Counted from the stretch's first letter, positions 23,653 to 32,515 are shown. The stretch: 33,609 nucleotides of DNA from JANYBT01 sp038211475 (GCA_038211475.1 JBBQVN010000025.1:1-33609); one strand, 5' to 3'. Numbers and translations: made by a program. Notes: generated by a model from the sequence alone, not told the origin.

Positions 23653-24795
23653 CTAGCGGTGGTCCATTGGAATGTACGGCGCGGGATAAACCGGCCCCAG
23701 GTAATCAGCGCGGGGGCGGATTAGGCGGTTGTCATCGAGTTGCTCAATGATGTGAGCCGTCCAGCCGCTGATGCGCGACACCGCAAAGATCGGGGTGAAC
23801 AGGTCCACGTCAATGCCCAGGGTGTGGTAAGTGGAAGCCGAATAGAAGTCAACGTTTGCGTTGAGTTTCTTGTCAGCTTTCACAAACTCTTCGATCTTGA
23901 AAGAGAAATCGAACCACTTTGGATTGCCGCTGGAATTGCCCAAGTCACGCGACATCTTGCGGAGATGGGTGGCGCGTGGATCTTCGGTGTGATAGACGCG
24001 ATGGCCGAAGCCTGGAATCTTCTTCTTCTGAGCCAACATGCCCTTGGCATACTCCACCGGGTCCGCCCCGGAAGCATCAATAGCCTCCAGAATCTTGAAG
24101 ACGGCCTCATTAGCGCCACCATGCAGCGGGCCCTTGAGCGCTCCGATGGCCGAGGTCACAGCCGAGTGCATGTCAGACAGAGTGGCCGCGGTTACCCGGG
24201 CCGCGAAGGTGGAGGCATTGAGTTCGTGGTCGGCATGGAGAATGAGGGCGATATCCAGTGCGCGCTCAGCGGTATGGGAAGGCACCTCGCCATTGAGCAT
24301 GAGCAAGAAGTTGGCCGCATGAGACAAGGCTCGATCGGGTTCGACCACTGGTTTGTCTTTGCGGATGCGGTCGTACGCCGCGACGATCATCGCGATTTGC
24401 GAGGTCAAGCGGATGGCCTTGTGCACGTTGGCGTCGTGGTCATTCTTTTGGAATTCCGGATCGTAAAATGACAAAGCCGAAACCGCAGTCCGCAGCACAT
24501 CCATAGGCAGGGCATGCCGGGGTACCGTATGAAGCAGGTTGATGATGGAAGCATCCAGCTTCCGCTCTTCCGCCATACGGTTGCGCAGGTCACGCAATTC
24601 GTGGGCATTCGGCAAACGACCAAACCACAGCAGATAGCAGGTTTCCTCGAAAGTGGAGTGGTCGGCCAGTTCGTGAATATCAATGCCGCGATAAGCCAGG
24701 ATGCCTAGATCCCCGTCGATGTAACAGATGGAAGAGGTCGTGGCGACAACCCCCTCGAGACCTTTTGAAGCCGGCGCTGTGGTTGCGGTGGACAT
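23653..24795 (-). CDS. gltA: Citrate synthase
   Basis: This 380-residue protein has all three catalytic residues: H225 in GPLHGGANE, H265 in GFGHRVYHTEDPR and D316 in NVDFYSAS, plus the LILHADHELNAST segment. The length and the N-terminus (GLEGVVATTSSICYIDGDLGILAYRGIDI) fit the short dimeric type II/CitZ-like form common in Gram-positives, archaea and Acidobacteriota. It condenses acetyl-CoA and oxaloacetate at the entry to the TCA cycle. A 2-methylcitrate synthase activity cannot be excluded, but no prp genes are near. A TTGCAG-gag-CTGCAA dyad (24845-24859) lies 50-64 bp upstream. Confidence 0.96.
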   Translation of the reverse strand: MSTATTAPASKGLEGVVATTSSICYIDGDLGILAYRGIDIHELADHSTFEETCYLLWFGRLPNAHELRDLRNRMAEERKLDASIINLLHTVPRHALPMDVLRTAVSALSFYDPEFQKNDHDANVHKAIRLTSQIAMIVAAYDRIRKDKPVVEPDRALSHAANFLLMLNGEVPSHTAERALDIALILHADHELNASTFAARVTAATLSDMHSAVTSAIGALKGPLHGGANEAVFKILEAIDASGADPVEYAKGMLAQKKKIPGFGHRVYHTEDPRATHLRKMSRDLGNSSGNPKWFDFSFKIEEFVKADKKLNANVDFYSASTYHTLGIDVDLFTPIFAVSRISGWTAHIIEQLDDNRLIRPRADYLGPVYPAPYIPMDHR

Positions 24796-24844
24796 ATTTC
24801 CTCACAAAAACTGGGTTATGAAGTGACTGCCGCCCCGAGGGAAA

Positions 24845-24859
24845 TTGCAGGAGCTGCAA
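24845..24859. promoter_or_regulatory. Perfect 6-bp dyad upstream of citrate synthase
   Basis: TTGCAG-GAG-CTGCAA is a perfect inverted repeat in the divergent region between citrate synthase (-) and the S46 peptidase (+). It could be an operator; the stem is short for an RNA structure. Confidence 0.35.
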
Positions 24860-25008
24860 CCTCTTTTTATACGCCAAATTGCGGGAACTTTCCACCGGAA
24901 GGGAAAGGTTCCGTTTGGCTGGGCGCTGTGGAGGGCGTATATTAAGGGTTGTTCAAACCTTCTTTGCAACGTCTGAAGCAACCACCGCTTTTTCCAATAC
25001 GGAGAATC

Positions 25009-27135
25009 ATGAAAAAACAAATAGGATCATTGGCCATTCTACTGGCATTCACCGCTTCGCTCGCCTTTGCCGACGAGGGCATGTGGCTCTACAACGCCTT
25101 CCCAAAGGACCGAGTCAAAGCAAAGTACGGGTATGAGCCGACGCAGGCTTGGCTGGATCATGTTCGCCAGTCGTCAGTGCGCTTCAACAACGGCGGATCC
25201 GGATCTTTTGTCTCGGCGGATGGCCTGGCTTTCACCAATCATCATGTGGGCGCCAATTGTATTCAGAAAGTCTCCACTGGCGGTCAGGACCACATAAAGA
25301 CCGGCTTTTACGCCAAGACTGAAGCGGAGGAGGCGAAGTGTCCGGATCTGGAGCTCAACGTCTTAATGGGCATTGAGGACGTTACCTCCAAAGTTAACGC
25401 CGCGGTGAAAACGGAAATGTCGGTGGCTGAACAGGGCCAAGCCCAGCGTGCGATCATGTCCGGAATCGAAAAGGAATGCGCGACGGCTAGCGGGCAGCGC
25501 TGCGACGTGGTTTCGCTCTATTCCGGCTCGGTGTTTCACCTCTATAAGTACAAGAAGTACACTGACGTGCGCCTAGTGTTTGCGCCCGAATTCGACGCTG
25601 CGTTTTTTGGCGGCGACCCGGACAACTTCACCTATCCACGCTATGACTTGGATATCACATTCTTCCGCATTTATGAGAACGACAAGCCGGTCCACCTGGA
25701 GCATTTCCTGAAGTGGTCACGCACCGGAGTAAAGGACGGCGACCTGATCTTTGTTTCCGGACATCCGGGAAATACGGGACGTTTGCGCACGGTAGCGCAG
25801 TTGGAGTTTCTGCGTGACGTGGACTACCCCTCGCGGCTTGAAACTTACAAACACCGCATTGCATTGCTGAAGGACTTCAGCTCGCAAGGCGAAGAAAATG
25901 CCCGCATCGCCAAAGAAGACATCTTCGGCTACGAAAACTCGTTCAAGGCGATTACAGGTTTCGAAGGCGGTTTGCGCGATCAGTCCCTATTCGAGAAAAA
26001 GAAGGCCGACGAAGACGCGCTGCGCAAGGACTTCAAAACCCAAAACCCTCAAGCCGCCGACCCGTGGGAAGAGATTGCGGGTGCCATGAAGACTTATCGT
26101 GCGACCTACAACAACCTCAGCTACCTAGAAAGAATGCGCGGCTACAATTCTGACCTGGCTGACACTGCACGAATACTGGTGCGAGCGTCCGCGGAGAAAG
26201 CCAAGCCAAATGAGCAGCGAATGCGCGAATTCCGCGAATCAGGCCTCTCCTCGCTGGAGCAGCAATTGTTTTCCACCGCGCCGGTCTACAAGAACCTCGA
26301 GACCCTGTTGCTGGCCGACTCCCTGGGCCAGATGCAGCAGGCCCTGGGTAACGACGACCCGAATGTAAAGCTATCGCTGAACGGCAAGTCACCAGCAGAC
26401 GCGGCAAGAGACTACATCGCCAAAACCAAATTGGATGACGTCGCAATACGAAAGCAATTGTACGAGGGCGGAGCGGCGGCGATCGCAGCCAGTTCTGATC
26501 CCCTCATTGTGCTGATGCGCAGCATCGACCCGGACGCGCGCGCGGCACGGAAACAATATGAAGACCAAGTGGATTCAATCGAGCGGCGCAACGGAGCGGC
26601 TATCGCCCGTGCCCGATTTGCGGTGAGCGGCTTCACTCAACCTCCAGACGCCACTTTCACTTTGCGCCTCAGTTATGGCGCGGTCAGAGGCTTCAAGGAG
26701 AATGGCAAGGAAGTTCCCTACTTCACCACCATGGGCGGCGCGTTTCAACACGCGGCGGAGCACGACAACAAACCTCCCTACCAATTACCAGCGAGCTGGA
26801 CGGCTTCGAAAGCGAAACTGAAGCTGGCTACCGCGCTGAACTATGTGTCCACAGCCGACATCATCGGCGGGAACTCGGGCAGTCCCACGGTGAACAAGGC
26901 AGGCGAAGTAGTGGGGATTATTTTCGATGGTAATATTCAGTCCCTACCTTGGAACTTTGTTTACGAAGACAAAATCGGTCGTGCTGTGCATGTAGATTCA
27001 CGGGGGATCATTGAAGCCCTACGCAACATATATGGCGCTAATGCACTGGCCGACGAACTGACGGGAGCAAATGCGGGCACTGCGACAAAGGGCAAGAAAG
27101 ATTCCAAAAGTAAAAAGGCAGGAATGGCCCACTGA
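25009..27135 (+). CDS. S46-family dipeptidyl peptidase (DPP7-like)
   Basis: This 708-residue protein is counted from ATG 25009, preceded by CGGAGAATC; an in-frame extension to 24949 lacks a ribosome site. It has a signal peptide (MKKQIGSLAILLAFTASLAFA). The chymotrypsin-like catalytic residues lie in AFTNHHVGANC (His), GGDPDNFTYPRYDLD (Asp) and IIGGNSGSPTVN (Ser). The residue 18 positions after the catalytic Ser is Gly (IIFDGN), as in DPP7, rather than the Arg of the Asp/Glu-specific DPP11. A preference for hydrophobic residues at the second position is therefore expected. It likely works in the periplasm, releasing dipeptides from peptides. A strong terminator follows. Confidence 0.94.
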   Translation: MKKQIGSLAILLAFTASLAFADEGMWLYNAFPKDRVKAKYGYEPTQAWLDHVRQSSVRFNNGGSGSFVSADGLAFTNHHVGANCIQKVSTGGQDHIKTGFYAKTEAEEAKCPDLELNVLMGIEDVTSKVNAAVKTEMSVAEQGQAQRAIMSGIEKECATASGQRCDVVSLYSGSVFHLYKYKKYTDVRLVFAPEFDAAFFGGDPDNFTYPRYDLDITFFRIYENDKPVHLEHFLKWSRTGVKDGDLIFVSGHPGNTGRLRTVAQLEFLRDVDYPSRLETYKHRIALLKDFSSQGEENARIAKEDIFGYENSFKAITGFEGGLRDQSLFEKKKADEDALRKDFKTQNPQAADPWEEIAGAMKTYRATYNNLSYLERMRGYNSDLADTARILVRASAEKAKPNEQRMREFRESGLSSLEQQLFSTAPVYKNLETLLLADSLGQMQQALGNDDPNVKLSLNGKSPADAARDYIAKTKLDDVAIRKQLYEGGAAAIAASSDPLIVLMRSIDPDARAARKQYEDQVDSIERRNGAAIARARFAVSGFTQPPDATFTLRLSYGAVRGFKENGKEVPYFTTMGGAFQHAAEHDNKPPYQLPASWTASKAKLKLATALNYVSTADIIGGNSGSPTVNKAGEVVGIIFDGNIQSLPWNFVYEDKIGRAVHVDSRGIIEALRNIYGANALADELTGANAGTATKGKKDSKSKKAGMAH

Positions 27136-27161
27136 CCACTGAGTTCCGGTTCTGAATTCCA

Positions 27162-27185
27162 GGCCCGCTGACGCGGGCCTTTTTT
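27162..27185 (+). terminator. Rho-independent terminator after the S46 peptidase gene
   Basis: GGCCCGC (27162-27168), a TGAC loop and GCGGGCC (27173-27179) are followed by six T residues. It ends 50 bp after the peptidase stop codon and also separates it from the convergent amidohydrolase operon. Confidence 0.92.
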
Positions 27186-27209
27186 CTGGTCCTGGTCCGA
27201 TCCTGCGCT

Positions 27210-28052
27210 CTATGCGGGCCAAATGCTGAGCGCAGTCTTGCTCAGAATTTGTTGGCTCATTTCTGCGCTTATGGGAAGCGCCAGGAAGTCATCGAGATTC
27301 TTCTTGATGTCGGGCACGCCGGGACCGGGCCAATCAGTGCCAAACAGCGTCTTAGCGGCGATCTCTTCGAGGCGGGGGAAATACTTGAGCAATGTTTTGG
27401 GCGGAATACCGCTGATATCAAGAAACACATTGGGATGGCGGCGGATCAGGAAAAATGCGGTCTGCATCCAAAGCGGACGCCCCCCGTGGGCCAGCAATAT
27501 CTTCAGCTTTGGAAAGTCCACCGCGACATCGTCAATGTAGATAGGGTCTCCATACTTGTTACGCGCTCCGGGGAAGATCGACGTGCCGGTGTGGAACATC
27601 ACCGGGATAGCATTGGCTTCCGCCGCGCGGTAGATGATTTCCAACTCTTTGACCCCGTTCAGGTAGTCATTGGGAAACAAAAGCTGATGCGGAGGATGGA
27701 TTTTGATCATCCGAATGCCGAGTCGGAGAATTTGCTCGACGTCCGCCAAAATATTGGAGGTATGGCGCGGGTGCAAACTCCCGCAGGAGATCAGGCGCTG
27801 CGGGTCATGTCTAGTGTAGTCGGCAACGAACTGGTTAACCCCTGAAGTGAACCCGATGACCTCAGGCGCCACGTAGTTGATAAGCACAGCGCGGTCAATG
27901 CCGCAGTGGTCCAAGTGTCGAAGGAATGCCACAGGCGATCGGCAGAATTCGACAATCTGGTCGAAGTTCGGCCGATTCTTCTTCATCAACTCAAGCGCAT
28001 GCGGCTTGAACATCTCAATCGGCTGGATGTGGATGTGGCAGTCAGTGATCAA
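27210..28052 (-). CDS. Amidohydrolase family 2 metal-dependent hydrolase/decarboxylase
   Basis: I propose TTG at 28052 (280 residues) as the start, since LITDCHIHIQP then aligns with the usual family N-terminus and ACGGGGA precedes it; a TTG at 28094 would overlap hcrB. The TIM-barrel metal motif D-x-H-x-H (DCHIHI), then MIKIHPPH, VMFHTGTS, ILLAHGG and FGTDWPGPG follow in order. This is the ACMSD/gamma-resorcylate decarboxylase-like group, which includes both ring-acid decarboxylases and C-C or ester hydrolases. It is the last gene of the molybdoenzyme operon. A hydrolytic or decarboxylation step in the same aromatic pathway is inferred; the substrate is unknown. Confidence 0.88.
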   Translation of the reverse strand: MITDCHIHIQPIEMFKPHALELMKKNRPNFDQIVEFCRSPVAFLRHLDHCGIDRAVLINYVAPEVIGFTSGVNQFVADYTRHDPQRLISCGSLHPRHTSNILADVEQILRLGIRMIKIHPPHQLLFPNDYLNGVKELEIIYRAAEANAIPVMFHTGTSIFPGARNKYGDPIYIDDVAVDFPKLKILLAHGGRPLWMQTAFFLIRRHPNVFLDISGIPPKTLLKYFPRLEEIAAKTLFGTDWPGPGVPDIKKNLDDFLALPISAEMSQQILSKTALSIWPA

Positions 28053-28077
28053 ACAATTCCCCGTTCCACCTAGTTGG

Positions 28078-29058
28078 TTAGTTTGCTGCAGCAAGCAGCG
28101 CCCGTTTGGTGAATACGCGAATCATCTCGCGACGATATTCAGGCGTCAAAGCCGACGTCGTGAGTGGCTTCGCTGTCTTAGCCGCCATATCTCCCACAAC
28201 TTCTGCTAATGATTCATCCAAAACATTGCCGAAGAGTGCCGCGGTTACGCCCTTGACCAGCAGTGGCGCAGGATTGACAGCTGTCAGCGCGACTCGTGCA
28301 TCGGCGATGTGACCGTTCTCATGCTTGAGCACCACGGCCACTCCGGCCAACGGATAGTCAATCGAGCCCCGCACTCGCAGCTTCCGATAGATGCCCCGGT
28401 AATCGGCAGATGCAGCGGGCAGGAACACTCGCGTCACCAGTTCTCCCGGCTGCAGCTTGCGGTAAGCTACGCCATCGCCGGTATAGAACTCTGTGAGCGG
28501 CATTCGGCGGACACCCGCGGCGCTGATGATCTCGAGGTCAGCATTCAGGCAGAGCAGTGCCGGAGGAGTGTCGCCCGAGAACGCCGCCCAACACTTGCTC
28601 CCGCCCGGCGCCACATGGCAGAGGTCACCATCTTTCTTGATGCAGAAGCCGCACGACTTGCGCCATTGCAGCGACTGGTTGTACCACAAACAGCGCGTAT
28701 CAAGGCAGATGTTGCCACCGATCGTGCCCATGTTGCGCAAGACGGGCGACGCCACCGTGCCTGCAGCCTCACTCAGCACGGAATAGTGCTGTCGCAGGTA
28801 TGGCGAACGCTCGATAGCCGTCAGCGAGGTGAGCGCGCCAATTTCTACAGCCCCATCTCGAAGAGGCGTCATTCCGTTGAGCGCGCTGATGTGCCTAATG
28901 TCCACCACATACTGCGGCTCGAACAGCTTCTGTCGCATGGAAGGAACCAAGTCCGTGCCGCCAGCGAGAATGCGAACGTTGCCGGAGTGCTGCGCTAGCA
29001 GATCCACCGCCTCCTGCACCGTGCGGGGGCGCAGCAATTTGAATTCCGGCAGGCTCAA
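28078..29058 (-). CDS. hcrB: 4-hydroxybenzoyl-CoA reductase-like beta subunit (FAD and extra 4Fe-4S)
   Basis: This 326-residue subunit belongs to the CoxM/XdhB FAD-binding family (LAGGTDLVPSMR; SPVLRNMGTIGGNICLDTR). The key feature is an insertion with C123, C139, C147 and C156 (C-x15-C-x7-C-x8-C), in NICLDTRCLWYNQSLQWRKSCGFCIKKDGDLCHVAPGGSKCWAAFSGD. This matches the extra [4Fe-4S] site known in the beta subunit of Thauera 4-hydroxybenzoyl-CoA reductase, which is absent from ordinary xanthine or CO dehydrogenases. The extra cluster lets the enzyme run reductively, removing the phenolic hydroxyl with low-potential electrons. Its start overlaps the stop of the alpha subunit gene (ATGA). The exact substrate here is inferred. 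Confidence 0.88.
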   Translation of the reverse strand: MSLPEFKLLRPRTVQEAVDLLAQHSGNVRILAGGTDLVPSMRQKLFEPQYVVDIRHISALNGMTPLRDGAVEIGALTSLTAIERSPYLRQHYSVLSEAAGTVASPVLRNMGTIGGNICLDTRCLWYNQSLQWRKSCGFCIKKDGDLCHVAPGGSKCWAAFSGDTPPALLCLNADLEIISAAGVRRMPLTEFYTGDGVAYRKLQPGELVTRVFLPAASADYRGIYRKLRVRGSIDYPLAGVAVVLKHENGHIADARVALTAVNPAPLLVKGVTAALFGNVLDESLAEVVGDMAAKTAKPLTTSALTPEYRREMIRVFTKRALLAAAN

Positions 29059-31637
29059 TCCGCACCTCCTTTTGCAACATGAAATTCTCTCCGCGCCGGA
29101 TCGAGTGCGTGGCGTTCAGGGCCTTTGCCTTTGAAGCATAACGATCCCCCATGCTCACGGAAGGTGGTGGGCGCGGTGGGATCAACCCCTTCAGTCAAAT
29201 TGATGTGCTTCTGCTTCTTCTTGGCGCGCAAAGCCGAGAGCACACGCTCTGGGGTAAACGGAGACTCGCGCAGCCGGATTCCGAGCGCATCGTAAATCGC
29301 ATTCGCAATCGCGGGAATGGTGGCCGCCAGAGAACCCTCGCTCGCTTCTTTCGCCCCGAAGGGCCCTTCCGGGTCAACACTCTCGACAATGATCGCCTCC
29401 ACTACCGGCGACTCCACCGACGACGGGCTGCGATACTCCAGCAATCCGGGATTCATCAGCAGGCCATCTTTCCATACCATCTCTTCGGTCAAGGCCTGGC
29501 CCATGCCCATCCAGACCGAGCCGATGATCTGGCCTTCGACCGAAGTTGGGTTCAGAGCGCGGCCACAGTCGTGTGACGCCCAGACCTTGTGCACTGTCAC
29601 TTCGCCGGTCTCCTCGTCCACGCTCACTTCGGCCACTTGCGCAGAGTAAGAGTAGGCAGGCGAGGGACCTACCCCCGCACCTTTGTGCTTGCCGCCCCGA
29701 GCCTCCGGCGGTGGCGCATAAGAACCGGTTCCGCTCAGCGCTCCGTGAAAATCAATGGCAGCGACTACTGCTTCCTCGAAGCTCAGCTTCGCCTTGGGTC
29801 CTTCGTCCTTTCGTTTCTGCTGCAGCGAACCACGCAGGATTTGCCCTTCCACACGACCGCTGACCGACGCTTCCGCGTGAACAACGGTTGGCTGATTTCC
29901 GTTGGCTGGAGTCTTCGCGACGGTAGCGCTTTTATTCACCACCACGTCGTCGCGGAAGATCAGGTCGTCCAGTGTGCAATCCATTTTGCGGGCAGCTGCA
30001 GTGGCAATCTGCTTCTTCACATCCTGGGCGGCCCGTAGCGTGGCGTTGCCATTCATGAAAGTCACACGGCTTGAGTAAGAACCGATATCGATGGGCGTGA
30101 GATCGGTGTCCGCGGCAATCACCTTCACACGCGCCATGGAGCAGCCAAGCACTTCCGCGGCGATCTGCGCCACCATGGTGTCGGAGCCTTGCCCTATGTC
30201 GGAGGCGCCGGTATAAACCACAATGCCGCCATCCCGATCGATCTTGATGTTGACGGTCGAGTGCGGCATATCTGAACGAATAATGGAGTTCGCTGCGCCG
30301 CTGACATAATGGCTGCATGCTATGCCCAATCCCCGGCTCTTGGCCAACTTGCCCTTGCGCTCGTTCCATTGGGACCGGGTCACGACTTGGTCAATGCACT
30401 CTGGCAGCCCGTAGCTCTGCACCCGCAAGCCGTTCACTGTGATACACGGCGCCTTCAGCAAATTCCGGCGCCGAATCGCCGCCGAGTCCATCTTCAACTG
30501 AAGAGCGATCTCGTCGAGCTGCGACTCAAACGCGAAGCGAACGTTGACAGTGCCATGTCCGCGCATCGCGCCGCATACCGGCTTGTTGGTCAGTACGCGG
30601 TATCCGTCATACTGAATGTTGGGGATATCGTAGAGCGCGCCGAGCAGAGCGCCAGAGTAGAGAATCGTGACCACGCCGTACGAGCAATACGCGCCGCCAT
30701 CCTGAATGACGCGCGCTTTCACCGCGGTGATGCTGCCGTCATTCTTGACCCCAGTTTTCAGATCCACGATGGTCCGTGGTCGTCCACGATGCGCCAGAAA
30801 CACTTCCTCACGGGTGTACGTAATCTTCACCGGCTTCTGGGCCGCTCTCGCTGCCACCGCCGCTATAATTTCCAGCGGAATGACTTCGCTCTTTCCGCCG
30901 AAACCACCGCCCACTAGCGGCTTGATCACCCGGATCTGCGACATCGGCATTTCCAGCACCAGCGACAACTTGTGCTGCAGGTAATAAGGCACCTGCGTGG
31001 ACGACCAGACCGTCAGGCGGCCCGGCTTGCCGGTTTGGGAATCGATCTCAAACGACGCCAGTGTGGAGTGCGGCTCCATGGCGGCGTGGGTCACTTCCTG
31101 GGCGATAAATCGGGCCTCGGCCACGTAGTCCGCTTCGTTAAAAGCTTTATCCGGGTCACCAAAAACGTGGTGATAGTCCTTCTCAATATTCTGCGGCTTG
31201 TTGTCGTGGATGAAGTCGCTTTGTGCTTTCATCGACTCTTCGGGATCAAAGTAAGCCGGCAACACTTCATATTTCACGTCAATCAATTCCAGAGCTTGTT
31301 CCGCAATGAACTCTGTTTCAGCAGCCACGCAAGCGACGTTGTCGCCGACGTAGCGGACTTTGTCCAGGGCCATGGCGCGTTCATCATGTCCAACGGGCAG
31401 AATGCCGTACGGATTGGGAGCATCTTTTCCTGTCACTACTGCGACCACGCCAGGCAGCTTTGCCGCGCGACTAGTGTCCACGCTAATGATGCGGGCGTGA
31501 GGATGCGGGGAGTGCAGGATCTTGCCGTAGAGCATCCCCGGCACGCTCAGATCGTCCGTGTATTTGCCGGCGCCTGTGGTCTTGCCGGCTGCATCCACCA
31601 TTGCGATCGGCTTGCCGATGATTGAAAAGTCAGACAT
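29055..31637 (-). CDS. hcrA: Molybdopterin-binding alpha subunit of 4-hydroxybenzoyl-CoA reductase-like enzyme
   Basis: This 860-residue subunit has the aldehyde oxidase/xanthine dehydrogenase a/b hammerhead domain (about 15-130). The Mo-cofactor-binding domains follow (VGGGFGGKSEV; NKPVCGAMRGHGTVNVRFAFE; DIGQGSDTMVAQIAAEVLG; GPFGAKEASEGSLAATIPAIANAIYDALG, with the active-site Glu in the last). The family's usual size is near 770 residues. Here extra material lies at about 565-670 (including a Lys/Gly-rich stretch before PAYSYSAQVAEV) and as a 55-residue C-terminal tail. It abuts the gamma subunit gene directly and overlaps hcrB by 4 nt. With those subunits it forms a cytoplasmic Mo/FAD/Fe-S enzyme. 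Confidence 0.88.
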   Translation of the reverse strand: MSDFSIIGKPIAMVDAAGKTTGAGKYTDDLSVPGMLYGKILHSPHPHARIISVDTSRAAKLPGVVAVVTGKDAPNPYGILPVGHDERAMALDKVRYVGDNVACVAAETEFIAEQALELIDVKYEVLPAYFDPEESMKAQSDFIHDNKPQNIEKDYHHVFGDPDKAFNEADYVAEARFIAQEVTHAAMEPHSTLASFEIDSQTGKPGRLTVWSSTQVPYYLQHKLSLVLEMPMSQIRVIKPLVGGGFGGKSEVIPLEIIAAVAARAAQKPVKITYTREEVFLAHRGRPRTIVDLKTGVKNDGSITAVKARVIQDGGAYCSYGVVTILYSGALLGALYDIPNIQYDGYRVLTNKPVCGAMRGHGTVNVRFAFESQLDEIALQLKMDSAAIRRRNLLKAPCITVNGLRVQSYGLPECIDQVVTRSQWNERKGKLAKSRGLGIACSHYVSGAANSIIRSDMPHSTVNIKIDRDGGIVVYTGASDIGQGSDTMVAQIAAEVLGCSMARVKVIAADTDLTPIDIGSYSSRVTFMNGNATLRAAQDVKKQIATAAARKMDCTLDDLIFRDDVVVNKSATVAKTPANGNQPTVVHAEASVSGRVEGQILRGSLQQKRKDEGPKAKLSFEEAVVAAIDFHGALSGTGSYAPPPEARGGKHKGAGVGPSPAYSYSAQVAEVSVDEETGEVTVHKVWASHDCGRALNPTSVEGQIIGSVWMGMGQALTEEMVWKDGLLMNPGLLEYRSPSSVESPVVEAIIVESVDPEGPFGAKEASEGSLAATIPAIANAIYDALGIRLRESPFTPERVLSALRAKKKQKHINLTEGVDPTAPTTFREHGGSLCFKGKGPERHALDPARREFHVAKGGAD

Positions 31638-32129
31638 TTATTGGGCGACCCCGATTTCTCTTCTCTCCGCGTCGATGGCGCTCTTGATGGCTTGATACAT
31701 CTGCTCATACCCGGTGCAGCGGCATAGGTTTCCACTAAGCGCAGCGCGGATGTCCGCGTCCGTGGGTTCATCATTTCCAGCAATCAGGTGCTTCACCGTC
31801 ATCATGAAGCCGGGGGTGCAAAAGCCGCACTGCGAGCCGCCCCAATCGCCATAGGCTTTCTGGATGGCGGCCAGGCTGCCATGTTCGCTCACCCCTTCGA
31901 CCGTGGTGATCTCCTGGCCTTCGCAACTCGCCGCAAGCAGCGCACACGATAACATGGGAATGCCATCCACCAGCACCGTGCAAGCGCCGCAGGAAGATTC
32001 ATCGCAGCCACGCTTGGAGCCAGTCAGGTCAAGATCCTGGCGCAATACGTCAAGCAATAGTTTGCTGGACTCGATCGCCAGTTCGTACGTTCGTCCGTTC
32101 ACGCGAAGTTCAACGAGTTCTTTCTTCAT
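31638..32129 (-). CDS. hcrC: Gamma (2x[2Fe-2S]) subunit of 4-hydroxybenzoyl-CoA reductase-like enzyme
   Basis: This 163-residue protein has the plant-ferredoxin-type cluster (C42, C47, C50, C62, in GCDESSCGACTVLVDGIPMLSC). A C-terminal helical cluster domain follows (C101-G-F-C104 and C136-R-C138). This is the standard small subunit of the xanthine dehydrogenase family, relaying electrons between FAD and the molybdenum site. The size matches HcrC/CoxS. It lies 60 bp after the rhodanese gene and directly abuts the alpha subunit gene. Confidence 0.94.
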   Translation of the reverse strand: MKKELVELRVNGRTYELAIESSKLLLDVLRQDLDLTGSKRGCDESSCGACTVLVDGIPMLSCALLAASCEGQEITTVEGVSEHGSLAAIQKAYGDWGGSQCGFCTPGFMMTVKHLIAGNDEPTDADIRAALSGNLCRCTGYEQMYQAIKSAIDAERREIGVAQ

Positions 32130-32188
32130 AATGTCAGCTTTGGATCGGGAGCCATCAAGTTACAGTTGGTTCAAACGTTGCTCGCGCC

Positions 32189-32515
32189 TCAATAAATTGG
32201 TACCGCGGCATCGACCGCTCGCGACCAGTGATCAATGCCCCCGCGCATGGACTGTGCATTTTCAAAACCCTGTTGCCGCAACCAATGGGTCACGCTCAAC
32301 GAGCGGACGCCGTGATGGCACATCACAACGATGTGACTCTCAGGATCTAGTTCCTGATGCGCTCGCGTGGGCACGTCCCCCATGGGCAAATGTTTACTGC
32401 CGTCGATACGCGCCGTCTGCCATTCCCACGGCTCCCGCACGTCCACCAGCGTAAACGGATGGCCGCTGTCCAGCATCGCTTTCACTTCTTCGACATTGAT
32501 TTCAAAGTCCGTCAT
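32189..32515 (-). CDS. Single-domain rhodanese-like sulfurtransferase
   Basis: This 108-residue protein is one rhodanese domain: TLVDVREPWEWQTARIDGSKHLPMGDV at the start and the active-site loop C66-HHGVRS, with the persulfide-forming cysteine, then MRGGIDHWS. It is probably cytoplasmic. It lies between the CoA-transferase gene (29 bp gap) and the molybdoenzyme genes. Enzymes of the xanthine dehydrogenase family need a sulfido ligand on molybdenum, so a role in sulfur delivery is plausible but unproven. Confidence 0.93.
   Translation of the reverse strand: MTDFEINVEEVKAMLDSGHPFTLVDVREPWEWQTARIDGSKHLPMGDVPTRAHQELDPESHIVVMCHHGVRSLSVTHWLRQQGFENAQSMRGGIDHWSRAVDAAVPIY

Noticed and set aside
29151..29576. 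Plus-strand ORF of 141 codons
   Set aside because: Antisense shadow of the molybdenum subunit gene.
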